A stretch of DNA of 64,000 nt from Ostrinia nubilalis (lineage: Eukaryota; Arthropoda; Insecta; Lepidoptera; Crambidae). Within the stretch, counting starts at the first letter, position 1. Each line of letters starts with the position of its first letter. The notes beneath the pieces were generated by a model that was not told the DNA's origin, did not search any database, and saw only the letters and a program-made list of their open reading frames with translations. The DNA lies in assembly GCF_963855985.1 (NCBI RefSeq), contig NC_087117.1, positions 1,183,001 through 1,247,000 of the forward strand. Direction: 5' to 3'. Of the stretch, positions 25,101-40,100 are shown piece by piece. The position numbers and the translations under genes are program-made.

Positions 25101-28100
25101 TTCGTTTGTTGGTGAAATGTAGCCATAGAATTTAATTTATGAGTTCGTTTTCTCCATAGCCAGGCCACTACCTGTCTCACCTGCTGGGACATGAGGGCCC
25201 CGGCAGTCTACTAGCAGCGCTCAAGGCTAAAGGCTGGTGTAATAGGTAAGTCATCATCAGAACTCTCCCTCCCTCTTCGTTCGTTCGTTCGTTTCAGCCA
25301 AATGACGTCCACTGCTGGACAAAGGCCTCCCCCAAGGTTTTCCACAATGAACGGTCCTGCGCTGCCCGCATCCAGGCTCTTCCCGCGACCATTACCAGAT
25401 CGTCGGTCCCTCCCTCTTACTAATAAAAAATACACCCTTGTTGAACAGTGTTTTAAAGGGGGCTAGCGCTAGTAAGTAAAATGGCGTCCTTTTAGCGATA
25501 TGTGCTGTCACTGGCAAAAAAATGTATGGGAAACGTCACTTTTGAAGTTTAGCAAACGTGTCCTAGCCGATGCCATGGCAATCGCCATTTTGCTAGCAAA
25601 TTCTAACAATGCTATTATCCGCCAAACGCAGCCAAAGTGACGTTTAGTATGGAAATGTCGATTTAAAACAGTGTTTAACAAGCGTGTAACTTTTAATTAG
25701 TAAGGGGAAGGGGGTTAGCCTCTACTGCAGTCTTTCGCGCGAGTATACCAAAACCCACTCATAGTCATAGTTATTTATTCCATAAACAATAAAATAACGT
25801 ATTGGAAAGTCACATTTACCACTTTCTAAGATTTTTTTTTTTTATTTGATTTTAGTTGCAAAATCGCCTCTAACATTGCTTAGGATCTGATGACGCCATG
25901 TTTAGCTTGACGTGCCATCGTTTAATCAATAGACTATTTTACACCATTCACCAACAATTCGAAATCATAACTTTTTTAAAAAGACACTTCTATCTGGTCT
26001 TAAAAACTTAATTAATTTTAAATTACTTGTAAGATTTTTGGTTGCATTGTAATTGAAAAAAGTAGTTTAATGAGGGCTATCGTTTTAGCGCTCACCAGTT
26101 AGCGCCACTGTAGAGTAAGGTCCTGTCACTTGCTAGTAGCGAAGACAGTGGCACCAACTGGTGAGCGCTAAAGTGGTAGGAGGACTATCGTATTTGCACT
26201 CATCAAGATGGCGCCACTGTAGAGTAAGGTCCTGTCAATCGCCAGGGGTGCCAACTGTTAAGTATAAAAACGATAGCCCTCATTGAGTTAATAAAATAGT
26301 GACGTCACTAGCTTGTATTGCCATACAAAATCTATGGGAGAGTCTCGTTTTGACAGTTTTAAAGTACGTCATTTGATTGGTATGTCATCACGTCTATTTT
26401 ACTGATACCTAAATGTTTTCTCCAACAGCTTAGTGGGTGGTACGCGTATCGGCGCGCGCGGGTTCGGTTTCTTCGGGGTGCAAGTGGACTTAACCGAGGA
26501 TGGCGTGGAGCATATCGATGACATCATCACTATGGTGTTCCAGGTGAGAGAGATTAATCCTTATCATCATCATTATTAGATAATACGAACATCGTAAAAT
26601 AGTTAGTGACACCATAAAGTTCAATTATGCTTTATAATTGAAATAAGGTGTATCGTCAACCTTTTGACCATTTTGGGTGTCACGAACTATTTGACGCTGA
26701 TTGGTCCCTGATCCCCTGTACCCCTAGTGATCCCCTGTTGCCCTACTGATATCTTGTTCCCCTACTGATACCTTGTCCCCCTAGTATCTAAATCCCCTGT
26801 GATACCTGATCCTCTCACCAATATAGATCCACCGTACCTCTAATGATCCACCGCACACCTAATGATCTACCGTACCCCTAATGATCCACTGTACCCCTAA
26901 TGATCCTCTGTTCTTGTTTGCAGTACATCTCAATGGTTCGCGCGGCAGGCCCGCAGCGCTGAATCTGGGAAATTAGTCCCCCATTCCCACTCAATTAAAA
27001 ATGTCATGTTCCCCTGGCGATCCCTTATTCCCCCAGTGATCCCAGATGCCTTTTGATGCTCGCGCGTAATTATATTGCTGTCGCGACTGTGCGACGGGCG
27101 CCCGCAGTGAGTGTGCGAGCGCGACAGCAACATAATTACGCGCGAGCGATAAGGTTGGGTAGCTTGGGGTCATTGGACAAAATTCTACGTGCTCGCAGAC
27201 CGGGCTTTAGTGATCCCCTTTTATTTTCCAGTACATCTCAATGGTGCGAGCGGCTGGCCCGCAGCGGTGGGTATGGGAAGAGCAGCGTGACCTGATGGCC
27301 ATGGAGTTCCGGTTCAAAGACGCGCTCGAACCACGGAGCCTGGTCACGGGACACGTGCATTTACTGCAGGTATGTAGACGTCTTCCGGTACGCGGCCTCC
27401 ACTCCAGAACCTTGCTGCCCCATCGGCCGTCAGTTCTGCGTACTATGTGCCCTGCCCATTGCCACTTCAGCTTGCTAATCCGTCGGGCTAAGTCAGCGAC
27501 TTTAGTTCGTTTACGGATCTCCTCATTTCTGATTCGATCTCGTAGAAAAACACCGAGCATAGCCCTCTCCATAGCACGCTGTGCAACTTTGGGCTTCATA
27601 AAGGTAGCAGGAAGGCGCTGGACGCAGGCCGCTACCAACCGGGCAACATGGAAAGCATTGGGGGAGGCCTATGTTCAGCAGTGGACGTCCTGTGGCTGGG
27701 ATGATGATGATGGTGATGTAGACGTCATCATCAGCTCATTTAGTTTCTACTGAGGAACATGACTCTCTAATTTATTGAGGGCTGATTTTTCAACGTCGGA
27801 TAATGTTAGTATATTATAGTATATTGTACATTTACATTGGCAACATTGTTAGTTTATGGTATAGCTTAGCTTGTATTGTCTATGTTTACTTTGAAAAGAT
27901 TTTGTTTGTTGCAAAATGGAGGCTAGATAACAAAATTTCAATTATTTGTCCATCAGACACATAATTAGAAAATATTACTCATATTTTTATTTTCTTTCAT
28001 AATTAAATAATAACAGTGCTACATCGAGTTGAAATGGCGCGTTACGTCACACTTGAGTAGAATTTTTACTCAGTCCGAAACCGCGGTGTCCTGATTTTTT

Positions 28101-31100
28101 TCCCTCAAAATACAGTGACATCTATTGGCCACAAATATAAACAAGTTTCATGGAAGGCTTATACAGGTGATGTCCACGCGACATTTCAACTCAATATAAT
28201 ACTGTAATTATTCGATTATGAAAAAAAATTAAAAATGTGTCCAAATTTTTTTTATTATCTGTCTGACGGACTAAATAGAATTTCGATTTCATTACCCAGT
28301 CATCATCCCTATTGTGTAAAGCAATCGTAATCATTGGACAGTTCATAACGTACGATAAAGTCAGTTAAACAAAGCGTTTAACAGAATAATCGTACTTTAT
28401 GAACTGTCCAATGATAACGAATGCTTTACACAATTCCACCTCTGAGCGAACACTGACGGAACTGTGGCTTCACTGGTATGTGTGAATCGAGCTTTATCGT
28501 GTAAAGTCGATAAAAGTTTATCGAGGCGCGCATCTTAGGCCTACTGATGATGATGTAATAATACCTAAACCATAGATGTTTCTCTTCTCCAGGAGTTCCC
28601 AATGGAAGACGTTCTAAGCGCGTACTACTTGATGACGGAATGGCGGCCAGAGCTGATTGAAGAATTACTCGCCTTGTTAGTGCCTGAAAACGTTAGAGTG
28701 GGCGTCGTGGCCAAGTAAGTGATGTTTGACATCAACAATCAACTGCTGATACTGCTACGTGTCTGACACCGAATGACACAGTTCACTGAGCCGGGATTAC
28801 GGGACTGCTGCTGATGTCTGTCACAATAGCTAAGTACCGACGACGACTAGGTACTTAGCTAGAATTATATGGTCAATCAATCAATATTGACACCACTAGA
28901 TTGGTGTCTGACACCATATAATTCTCATTTATTAATCGCCGAACACTAAGCCAGGTGATGTTATTGTCTGACACCTTGCGCGTCATGTAGGCACACGTCA
29001 AACTCCATTGGCCCACGGAATAACTGCTGGCGTCTGACATCGATATCACATTTGACGGCACTGTACACACACTGAGCTGGGGTCAAACATAGTAGTACGG
29101 GACTATTCCCACCTCTCGTTCCCACCGTTGCAACTCCTGTGTAGCCAGGATCTACAGCTTGACCGCCAATAATCCAACCAGTGAAGGTCAAGATTGTCCC
29201 GGGGGAAAGTTAAACTGTCATTGAACCCGCAACGAAATTAATCAGAAGAACGTAGGAGGAGTACCTGGCACTGCTGTTGTCTGACATCATCAAGCTGAAT
29301 TTGGGCAAATTTTTGTTCTGCATTCATCTTATAATTGTCCAGAAAATTGTTAGAACTTTTTCCTTAGCCTTTAATGCCAAATAAACACTTTTTCCTTATT
29401 TCTTTCTTTCTCTAAAACAGCCTTTTTTTCCAGATGCTTCGGCGATAAATGCACACAAACAGAACCGTGGTACGGGACCAAATATCTGCAGGAGGATATC
29501 GAAGAATCCAAAATTAATGTGAGTACCGATTTTATCATTTAAATCTGGAATAGCTTATTTTCTATATAGACTAAGAGCTAGTGAACGCCAGACCTACGTT
29601 ATTTTATAAAGGCTGAAAGTTTGTCAGCGCATGCTCCCAACATAGCTAAGAACCATGGCCAAACATGAAGTTTGGGTCATGGTGGCTTTGGCAGACAGAC
29701 GGTACTAAAGGTGTGTAAAATACCAACTTAATTACGTCAAAGTATAAAGGCTGATTTTTTGATATTTCCTTCAAAATGTTATTAGAAATGACGTCATTAA
29801 TTGACAGACACCTACCATGGTGGCAGCCCTTAGCCAGACACCTTAAAGTTCACGAAAATGTAGTCCTACTTACGTCATACTATAAAAGCTGATATTTACA
29901 TAAAATATTTGAACTATCATTTGATGAAGTTTCCTCATCAGCCAGACACTTCTGATGGTTCCTTCGCCTTGCCAGACAGCTTTTAGGGTGGCTGAAAGTG
30001 CGAACGCGAGGCACTATAAATATTGTTTTTTGTACTTTTTCTTAAGTTACTCAAGTATTTGAGTCTGTAAATCATCATCTCATGTTGATGAGCTGATGAT
30101 GGAAGGTAAGTATAACTCCTTAAGGCTTAGGAGTTGGAGGACAATTCTTTAACCAGTATATTATTATACAAGTATGGTTTCTAAAGTTATTTGGGTGTTT
30201 GCATCAGCTAGTCATCATCCCATGTTGATGGAAGGTGCAACTCCTTAACGCTTAGGAGTTGTAGGATAATTCACGTCATGCTCCCTGGCGGAACTACTTT
30301 TGATTTAACTAGTCTAGTGTAAGTTTCTAAAATAAATCGATATGTCTATAAAATTCTAGTCCTATTAAAAAAAATATGTCACAGATTTCGTTGTGATTGT
30401 TATTGAAAGTGGTTGCGCTGCATAGTATCCTTCCAGCTAAACCATCACGATATATCTATTACTATGCATAGTATAATCAAATTTATGATATCAAATAATA
30501 CTATAACAATTCTATATTGAATTAGGACCCCCAAATCCTCACTAGAATTTACATGCGCGGAAAATGTGGTGCCACAAATTTTATCTTCAAAATAGTTGCT
30601 AAACGCCTAGAGTAAAGTTCTTAGCAACATTAGCATTAACACATGTAGTGATAATGTTGCTAAGAACTTTACTCTAGGCAACTTTCAGAGGTAATCACTT
30701 TAAAATTAGGGATTACCTTAGCCTTAAGGAGTTGTACTTACCTTCCATCATCAGCTCATCAACATGAAATGATGATTTACAGACTCAAATACTTGAGCAA
30801 CTTAAGAAAAAGTACAAAAAACAATAATTATAGTGCCTCGCGTTCGCACTTTCAGCCACCGTAAAAGCTGTCTGGCAAGGCGAAGGAACCATCAGAAGTG
30901 TCTGGCTGATGAGGAAACTTCATCAAATGATAGTTCAAATATTTTATGTAAATATCAGCTTTTATAGTATGACGTAAGTAGGACTACATTTTCGTGAACT
31001 TTAAGGTGTCTGGCTAAGGGCTGCCACCATGGTAGGTGTCTGTCAATTAATGACGTCATTTCTAATAACATTTTGAAGGAAATATCAAAAAATCAGCCTT

Positions 31101-34100
31101 TATACTTTGACGTAATTAAGTTGGTATTTTACACACCTTTAGTACCGTCTGTCTGCCAAAGCCACCATGACCCAAACTTCATGTTTGGCCATGGTTCTTA
31201 GCTATGTTGGGAGCATGCGCTGACAAACTTTCAGCCTTTATAAAATAACGTAGGTCTGGCGTTCACTAGCTCTTAGTCTAATAGGGAAATGTAGTCAATA
31301 AACAGTTGACAGAAACAAAACTTAAGGAAACCTTAGGGGAGGCCTTTGTCCAGGAGTGGACGTTCTTGGTGAAAACGAACGAATCTTATTTATGATGTTC
31401 CCTGATAAATAATTCAGTATCTTGTATCCGTGTTTGTCTTGTCTTGTTGGTAATCATCTACATTTTATAAAGAGGAAAGATTTTATTGTTTGTTTGTATT
31501 GAATAGGCTCCGAAACTTCCGGAGCGATTTGAAAAATTCTTTCACCATTAGAATTCTACATTATTTCTGATGAACATAGGCGGTACGAAGTTCGCCGTAT
31601 CAGCTAGTAATCAATAAAAAAATCATCAAATTCCACAGGAGTGGAGGTCCGTAAAATTGAACCCGGACCTCCGAATGCCGCCTCCCAACGAGTTCATACC
31701 GTCACGTCTACAGCTGGAGACCGGTGACGATCCGACACTGGACGTCATAGCGCCCGCCATCATCAAGGTGAGTCACAAAAATAGCTGCTGAACTAATAGC
31801 TAAATAGTGTTGCTGGATAATTGAATATAGATCGTTTCATCCACTCGGCCGCGCCCCAGCAATGTCTGGTCCCGGTCGCGCGGGGTGCGGGGAGTGTGGT
31901 CCGAGCAATCCGTAAGGCATTACTGTAGTGTGCGTGTGCACTCATGGAGCATTTAGCGTGTACCGATAACACTCGAACATTCGCGGAAGAATGGTGGGGC
32001 GCGCAATTAATCGATTCGCAACCCTCACCCCTCTAACAATCAGTTTTGGATAAAATTATAGTTACTATCGATTTTAGTTTGACAATATTTATGAATATTT
32101 TCTAGCTAGGTAACCAATGCTGTGGATAATAACGAATAGTCGACTAATATTAATCGATCAAATTGTTATTTAGGGCCCCATTTAAACTATCGATTAATAA
32201 TAATCACGATCACGAGTCATAGTTTTAAGTAAAATAGAAAATATCATATTTTTTCAATTATTTCATAACTTTGACCAAATAAATTAATGCTTTATTGTCT
32301 TCTTTGTCCAGGATACGCCTATGATGAGGATATGGTTCAAGAGGGACAACGAATTCCACCTGCCCAAAGCCATCCTCACGTTCGATCTGGTTAGGTGAGT
32401 ACATAATATTATGAGTTACAACATAAATATTTATTTAGGACTAAATAAAAATTTATTCAGTAGTTCCAGAAATCTTTTAAATGAATTCGTTCCACAATGG
32501 CCGGTTGGTGGCGGCCTACATCCAGCGCCTTCCCACCAACCGGCCATTGTGGAAATCATTGGGGGAGGCCTATGTTCAGCAATGGACGTTTTTTTTATCC
32601 ACAACGAGGAAGCTCTTGACCTGTATCTCACCTGATGGTAAGTGACGATCAAGCCGAAGGTGGAAGCGAGTCTCACCCGGAATCCTCAACCACGGAGGAA
32701 CTGGCTATCTTACCTCTAACTGCCGGAACACAACAATGCTGTTAACATTGTTGTTATGGCGACAGACTTAGGTAAGATGGTGGTAGCTAGCCAGGCGGAC
32801 TTAGAACAAGCCTCACCACCAACAAAACGTCCTATGGCTGAAATGATGATAATGATGAATTCGTTAGCTGTCATTGGCCGCGGCGTCCGATTCAGCTGCG
32901 GTCGGATCGCGTTTGCTATTTAGATGAACGCGAACGCAACAGTGCAACTTTGCACGCGCAATGATCGCCACCGTGCACGCTATCGTGGACGCTTTCTGAA
33001 CGCGTTAATTTGGCTGAAGCTTAGCGCGCTTTCACATTAGGGCGTAAGAAGCGCGACAGCAGCGCAGCAGCGGCGTTTTTATAATGTGAAGGCATGTATC
33101 CTCTGTCACATAGTATGAAATTTTCGGCAGCGCCTCTATCGCGCATTTGTCGCCCTGCTAAATCGCCTAAATGTGAAAGCGCTTTTAGTCCTTTTTGATT
33201 CAAGTTAAAGACGCATAGGTAACGTGTAGTTTTTTCTTTTTCATGCTTTTTTGTCGCAAGTTTCGCCGCGCTGGCCTTTTTGTATTTGGCCTCAACAATA
33301 TTTATTTGTTTCCAGCCCCCTAGCCTACGCGGATCCTCTCAACTGCAACCTGACATCAGTATGGGTGTTGCTCCTTCGGGATGCCTTACAGCAATTTGCA
33401 TATGCCGCAGAGTTGGCGGGCCTACGGTGGAGCGTGGGAAACGCCAAGTGTGGGCTCAGCGTAAGTAGCAGTGTCTGACGTCACAGGATACTGAGATCGG
33501 TGCTGAATATATTAGTGTCTTACATCGTGTAAGATAAACGACGCAACGTCTGACATCACTAGACACTGAGCCTTGGTAACAAGTGAGCACACGGCTGACA
33601 CCCAGAGTAAGTAGTGAGCGTACGTCTGACATCACTAGACACCGTATACTGAGCTGGGCTCACTGCAGCGGGTGGTGTCTGACACTGATACCGGATCATC
33701 ATGTTACTGCTAGTGTTTGACACCGTGTGAGACTAATGACTGGACGTCTGACATCACTGGTCACTGAGATAGGCTCATCGAGTTATTACTGGTGTCTGAC
33801 ATAACGAGACACTGATACACATGCTGTCTTTATTGGTGTGTGACACCACCGTAGATACAGGCTCATCGTGTACCTATTGGTCTACTGGTATCTGACATTG
33901 TCAAGACAACGAAGCGGATGCTCTCTATATTAATGTCTGACACCACTGTAGAGACTGAGGCGTGTATCTGACATCATCAGATACTGACATGTACTGTATA
34001 TATTGACGTCTGACATAGACACAGCCTTCCAGTCTAACCACTGCACTGGTGTCTGACACCGTAAGTGACAAATGAGCTAGTTACTTCTGACTGAGTAGAC

Positions 34101-37100
34101 ACTGCCTTAGTTGCTGGTGTCTGATATCAGCTAGCCTACGCGGATCCTCTCAACTGCAATCTGACATCTGTATGGGTGTTGCTCCTCCGTGACGCCTTGC
34201 AGCAATTCGCATAATTATGCCGCAGAGTTGGCGGACCTACGGTGGAGCGTGGGAAACGCCAAGTGTGGTCTTAGCGTAAGTAGTGGAGGTATTATTGCCT
34301 GGGAACTTGGGGTATCTTAAGAATATTTCCCGGGATCTTTGGCCAATTTTCCCCGGAAATTTTGGCAATATTGTTTGGGAAATTTGGCAATATTGCCTGG
34401 GAAAATAAGGGATGTTGCTCGGGAAAATTTGGCAATATTGCCCGGGAAATTTGGCAATATTGTCTGGAAAATTTGGCATGCCTGTAGGCCTAAGATGCGC
34501 AGCGTGATAACTTTTATCGACGTCAAAATGTATGGGCAAAATCGATAAAATAGCGTGATAATCGGTATCCTTCCGTTTGGCCAAATTACTTTTCGCCAAA
34601 TTTCACTTCGCAAACAACTTATCGCCAAAGTTTCATTTCCCAAATGAACTTTTAGCAACTGTAATTTTCGCAACTAATTCATTTGGTCAAATTATCATTT
34701 GGCAAAATTTTACTTGGCAAATGTTTATATAGCAAATGTTTTATTTTGCCAAATATTATATCCCAAATAATTTGTTTGGTCAAATTGACACTTCACATAC
34801 TTACCCATCGTTACCCACAAATCAAAGCATAAGGCAGATGATCATGGTTTTCACAAGAATTTTATGTAAAACAAAGAGATTGCAGAAAATAGTATGGTTG
34901 CAGAAAGTAGGTATCGCAGAAAATAGTAGGTTAGGTTAGGTTAGAACAGTGACCCTTAACGCGCGAAGGCGAGCGAAGCGTGCCGCGGCAGCGGCCGCCG
35001 AGCGCTAGAATCACCTCTATTGTTTAATGAATCATTTGGAAATTTCGATAAAAAGAATAAAATATGAAAATTAATTTAGAACAAATTTTATATTATCTAC
35101 CCACTAAACAAAATAATAACCACAAGCTAATTTGTAGTCCATTCTATGCGACAATCAAATTATTTTGTAAATAGTTTATCGTGAAATATTTTTGCCAAAT
35201 GAAACATTTGGCAAAACTTACTTTGCCAAACAATAATTTGCTAAACAATAATATGCCAAAAACGACATTTGCGAATTAAAAGTTTGCAATAAGTTGTTTA
35301 GCCAAATGAGAATTTGCCAAATGAAAATTTGCGAAACGTTGTTTGCGATGTGACAATTTGGGAAACGTTTTTTGGCCAAACATTAGTAATCCGTGATAAT
35401 CGCTTATCGCGGGGCGCATCTTAGGCCTACTGGAAACTTTGGCAATTATGCCCGGACTTTTAGAATTTTTGCAATATGGCTTGAAAATTTTAAGAATATT
35501 GCCCGGAATTATTTTCAATATGTGTAAATATTTGTGATATCAAATTACGGAAATAGTGCCTGAGGTATGGGCGCGGCATGAGAGGGTGTTTTTGTGACGT
35601 CAAGCGTCAGCGAAACTTCAGATGTGCTTCAGACTTGTATGCTCCATCACGTCATCATTATGTCACCTCTCCCATACCTCTGCGCTAGACCTGTACCCCT
35701 TTATTAATAAACAGTTACATCCTAGTTGAACACTGTTTTAAAGTGACATTTCCTTAATAAACTTTACTGGAAAGATTTTAAACTTTCGCGTTTCATTTCA
35801 AATAAAATAATGAAACACGGGTCTCTCAACGCGACATTTTTTATATGAGTTACATCGTCGCTTGCCTCTCTAACTGACGTAACTGATATTTAGCAAAATT
35901 CGTCTTGCAAAATTGATTAAGATGGTGTAGGTAACTCAGTTTCGAAAAAAAATTCAGATACGTCAGTTAGAGAGGCAAACGACGACATAATGTACTCACG
36001 GTTTGACGTTTCGGCCGCTATTCTAAAAATAAAAAATGTCGCGTAGAGTAGAGACCTGTGTTTCTCTATTTTAGTTAAACGTCACTTTCAGGGTTCAACT
36101 AGGGTATAACTTTTTATTAATAAAGTTACAATTTCATCGTTTTTTCGGCAGGTAACCATAGACGGCTACGACGACAAGCAGCACGTGCTTCTCGAAAAGA
36201 TCATCGACCAGATGGTGCACTTCAAGGCTGATCCGCAGCGCTTCGACATCATGAAGGAGAACCACGTCCGCGCCATCAAGAATTTCGAGGCGGAGCAGCC
36301 TTACCAGGTCAGTGTACTCACAAGGTGGACCGACGACCTCATAAAGGTAGCAGACGCTGGATACACGCCGCTGCCGATGTAGTATGGGAATCATTGGGGG
36401 AGTTTAACATACCCTCAACATCAAATAAACCGCACCTTCCGCCACGCGAACTTTAAAGATTTTCTTCTGACACAACCATGGTGCCCCAACAATATTGGTG
36501 TTATTTGAAAACCCAATAAATATCCTTAAAGAAAAACACATTTGATTTCTTAATACATGATTAACATATACCATAAATGTGACTTGAAAACAGACCTCAC
36601 TTTGGGCTCACCTCTGGTGATCCCAGAGGTGAGCCCAAAGTGAGCTCTGTTAATTAGACCAAATTTTATGGTTATAAAACCAAATAATGATCTCACGTGT
36701 CCTCTTTAACAGATGGATAGCGATTAATCCCAACTTAACAGTTTTATAGCCATAAAAGTTGGCTCAAGCGTAACTACCTATTTTTTGAAGAAGTGACTGG
36801 ATCCTTCTAAAGACACATTTTTGGGGTAAAAATGAAATAAAGTTTTTAGAACTAGGCTTTTAAATGGTGCCAATATTGGTGGGAAGTGGGGATGCATACG
36901 TTTGAAAGTGATTGTTCTGGGAGGTGCGATTTATTTGATGTCGAGTGTAGTATAACAGTTTCATCATCGTCAATCATCATCATTGCAGCCACAGGACGTC
37001 CACTGCTGAACATAGGCCTTTCCCAATGATTTCCAGATTGACCGGTTGGTAGCGGCTTTCCCTTTAAGTCTTGTCCACCTTGTTTTGCAAGTTTGCTTTA

Positions 37101-40100
37101 AAAAAGCAAGAAAAAGAAGTAGTAAAGAAAAAGAAGTATATTGGTCGTGTGATTCCTACAGAGTCTATTCTTCAACCTCGGCCAGCGTGGAGAGTGACGG
37201 CCAAATAATCCATTTGCATGCTGTAATTAAGTATGGCTAAATAGGCATAAGTACAATAACTTAAAAATGTAATATTATTAACACCCACTTTGTGAAACCC
37301 TATTTAATGAAAATAAGTTATATTTGATTTGATTTTGATTTGATTTGATTTGTCTCTGGTAAATCAAAATATAATTGGGACGTGTAAAAGTACTCTTTAG
37401 AAGCCTACATAAACAATATAAATGAATTTTAAATATGTATTTATTTTAATACCGATGTACCGATCTATTGGACTGAAAAAGGTGACTGATGCCCGTTTTC
37501 ACTATTAATCCTTAATCTTTAAGTGACCCCTATAGTAACACACACACACAACAACACAAGCGGTGGTAGGGCAAGCTATTTGGGACGTGTATAAGCGCCC
37601 TGGAAAGTGCCAACATACTAATAATATTTCCATTTTGTTACAGCACGCGGTGTACCAACAGGCTCTCTGCTTATCAGACGTGGTATGGACCCGCTGTCAA
37701 CTCATGGAGGCGGCTGAGCGTAAGTTATACAGAATGGAAACGATAAGTGATCTCACTCGATTATTTCTAAACTATACAAGATATCGAAAAACTGTTTACT
37801 GGTCCTGAAAGTGCATCACGAGCTTTTTCAAACGGTATCAATTACTCTTAGTATGGAACATTCCATACATTTAGTATGGAAGCTGGAAACGTTGAATTTT
37901 TTAATAGATCCATTTTATTAAGTAAAGTATTATAGGTACCGTTAGACAGAGCTCGTGAAATACTTTCAGGATAACCAGCTTTCAGATATCTTGTATAGTT
38001 TAGAAATAATCGAGTGAGATCACTTACCGTGTTCACCCTGTATGTAGTATATCCGTTAAGCTAGCACCCATAACACAAGCATATTAGTTGCTTACTTTGG
38101 GGCTAGATGGTGCTGTGTGAAATTGTCCAAAGATATTTATTTATTCTATCTTTATCCTCCATAGGCATGACTCCAGAAATGCTAGACGACTTCGCGGCTC
38201 GTATGATGAAGAAAGTCCACATTGAAGGTATGATGTACGGAAACATCAACCGCGAGAGGGCACTGAAGGTAGCTGACATGTTGGAGGGCAAGTGAGTAAT
38301 CAATCAATATTATCTTTATTTGTTTAGTTTAATTAAATTAGTACTTGAAAATCGTCAAATGCTCTTAAGGAGCCTATACATGTCTCATTCTTTTTTTGCC
38401 CTACCAGCGCTTCGAGACAAACATTTGGCAAGTGCTGAGAAGAAGTATAACTGTAGATTAAATAATTAAACTTTTTATCCTTAGGGATACATTTTATCCT
38501 TGGGGATAAATTTTATCCTGGTATAAGTACCTTCTGTTTGGTCTGCCTGTCAACAAGGCGTATGATATTTTCAGGATTTTGTGTAGTACTGTAGATGAAC
38601 TTCACATTTCTTTCTATGCTTGGCGATATTTTTTATCCTGGTACCCTTCTGTTTTTGTCTGTATTTTCAGGATTTTGGTTACTGTAGATTAACTACACTC
38701 ATCCTTGGGGATATTTTTTATCCTGGTATAAGAACCTTCTTTTTTGTTATGCCAGTCAAATATTTTCAGGATTTTGTGTACTATAAATTAACTACACTTT
38801 TATCCTCAGGGATAGTTCTAATCCTTGTAATTATTTAACTTTCAGGTTACCGAAGGATGCTACACCCTTGCTAGCACAACAACTGTTGCTGCATAGAGAA
38901 ATTGAACTAGAAAAAGGTGAGATATTTGATTATTTACATACTGTGTCCTGTTTCCACTTAAATTTGACACGAATTGGAGCTTAAGATGTTTCTTGGGTAA
39001 AAAAGCAAGAGAATTATGCCCGTTTTCACCATCAATCCCTAATTTTTAAGTGACCCCTATGAAAACAAAATGCCTGTTATGTGTTACCATAAGGGTCACA
39101 TTGTATAAAATTAGGGATTAATGGTGAAAACGGTCATTAGTCCGTCAGTTAATTTATCAAAAATACTTGACACATTCCAAATAATGAAAATTTAAAGGGA
39201 TAAAATTTAAAGGTTTCAAAACTGTGACGTGGCGCGGAACTTTAATGCATCATATTATCTTTGTAATTATTTGTTTGATTGAAAATCTATCTATCTTCTT
39301 TATCTATTAAGGCGAAAAGTCACTGATTGACTAACTCGCTCATTACGAAATCTCAGAAACTATAACATTTTTTTAACGTATTAATTTCTGTAATTTGTCG
39401 TTCTAGTGTGCCAAATAAATGTATTTTCTTTCTTTCTTTCTACAAACTTGAAATTTGGCAGGTAGGTTCCTTATAGTGTGTAGACATCCGCTAAGAATTG
39501 ATTTTACGAAATTCAACCCCTAAGGAGGTAAAACGGGATCCACGCGTATGAAGTTGCGGCCGGCCGCTAGTTAAAAATAGACGTGTCCAATATTTTTTGA
39601 TATTAAACATGACGGACTAATAATTGTTTTTACAAAACTAGCCTATTGCTAAATCTAGTTAAAAAATCACAGGTGTATGGTACATGCGGGAGACTTCGAA
39701 CAGCGTGCACAAGTCGTCGTGCGCGTCGCTGTACTACTCGTGCGGCGTGCGCGCGACGCGCCCCAACGCCGCGCTGGAGTTGCTCGCGCAGACCTTATCG
39801 GAACCGGCCTTCAGCGTGCTGAGGACCAAGGTAGGGCAGCAGCATCATCAGGTCACTGAGAGTGCAATGCAGGAGCACGACACTCTCTAATCAACCTGGG
39901 GCGAGACTACAGCACAGGATGGTTGAGATCAGTTGCGCGCAGATCAGTTTACATCTATGTGCACAGATCAGTTTACATCTTTGCGCGCAGATCAGTTTAC
40001 ATCTATGTGCACACATCAGTTTACATCTTTGCGCGCAGATCAGTTTACATCTATGTGCACAGTTCATATGTCAGCTGTGCACATATGAGGCCCAAGGAAG

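Noticed and set aside
27207..27753. ORFs of 143 and 170 codons around exon 10
   Set aside because: The minus ORF is a retroelement remnant; the plus ORF is exon 10 reading through its donor into that remnant.
34927..34944. (TTAGG)n insect telomere repeat
   Set aside because: Only three to four units inside a nested element; too short to mean a telomere or fusion point.
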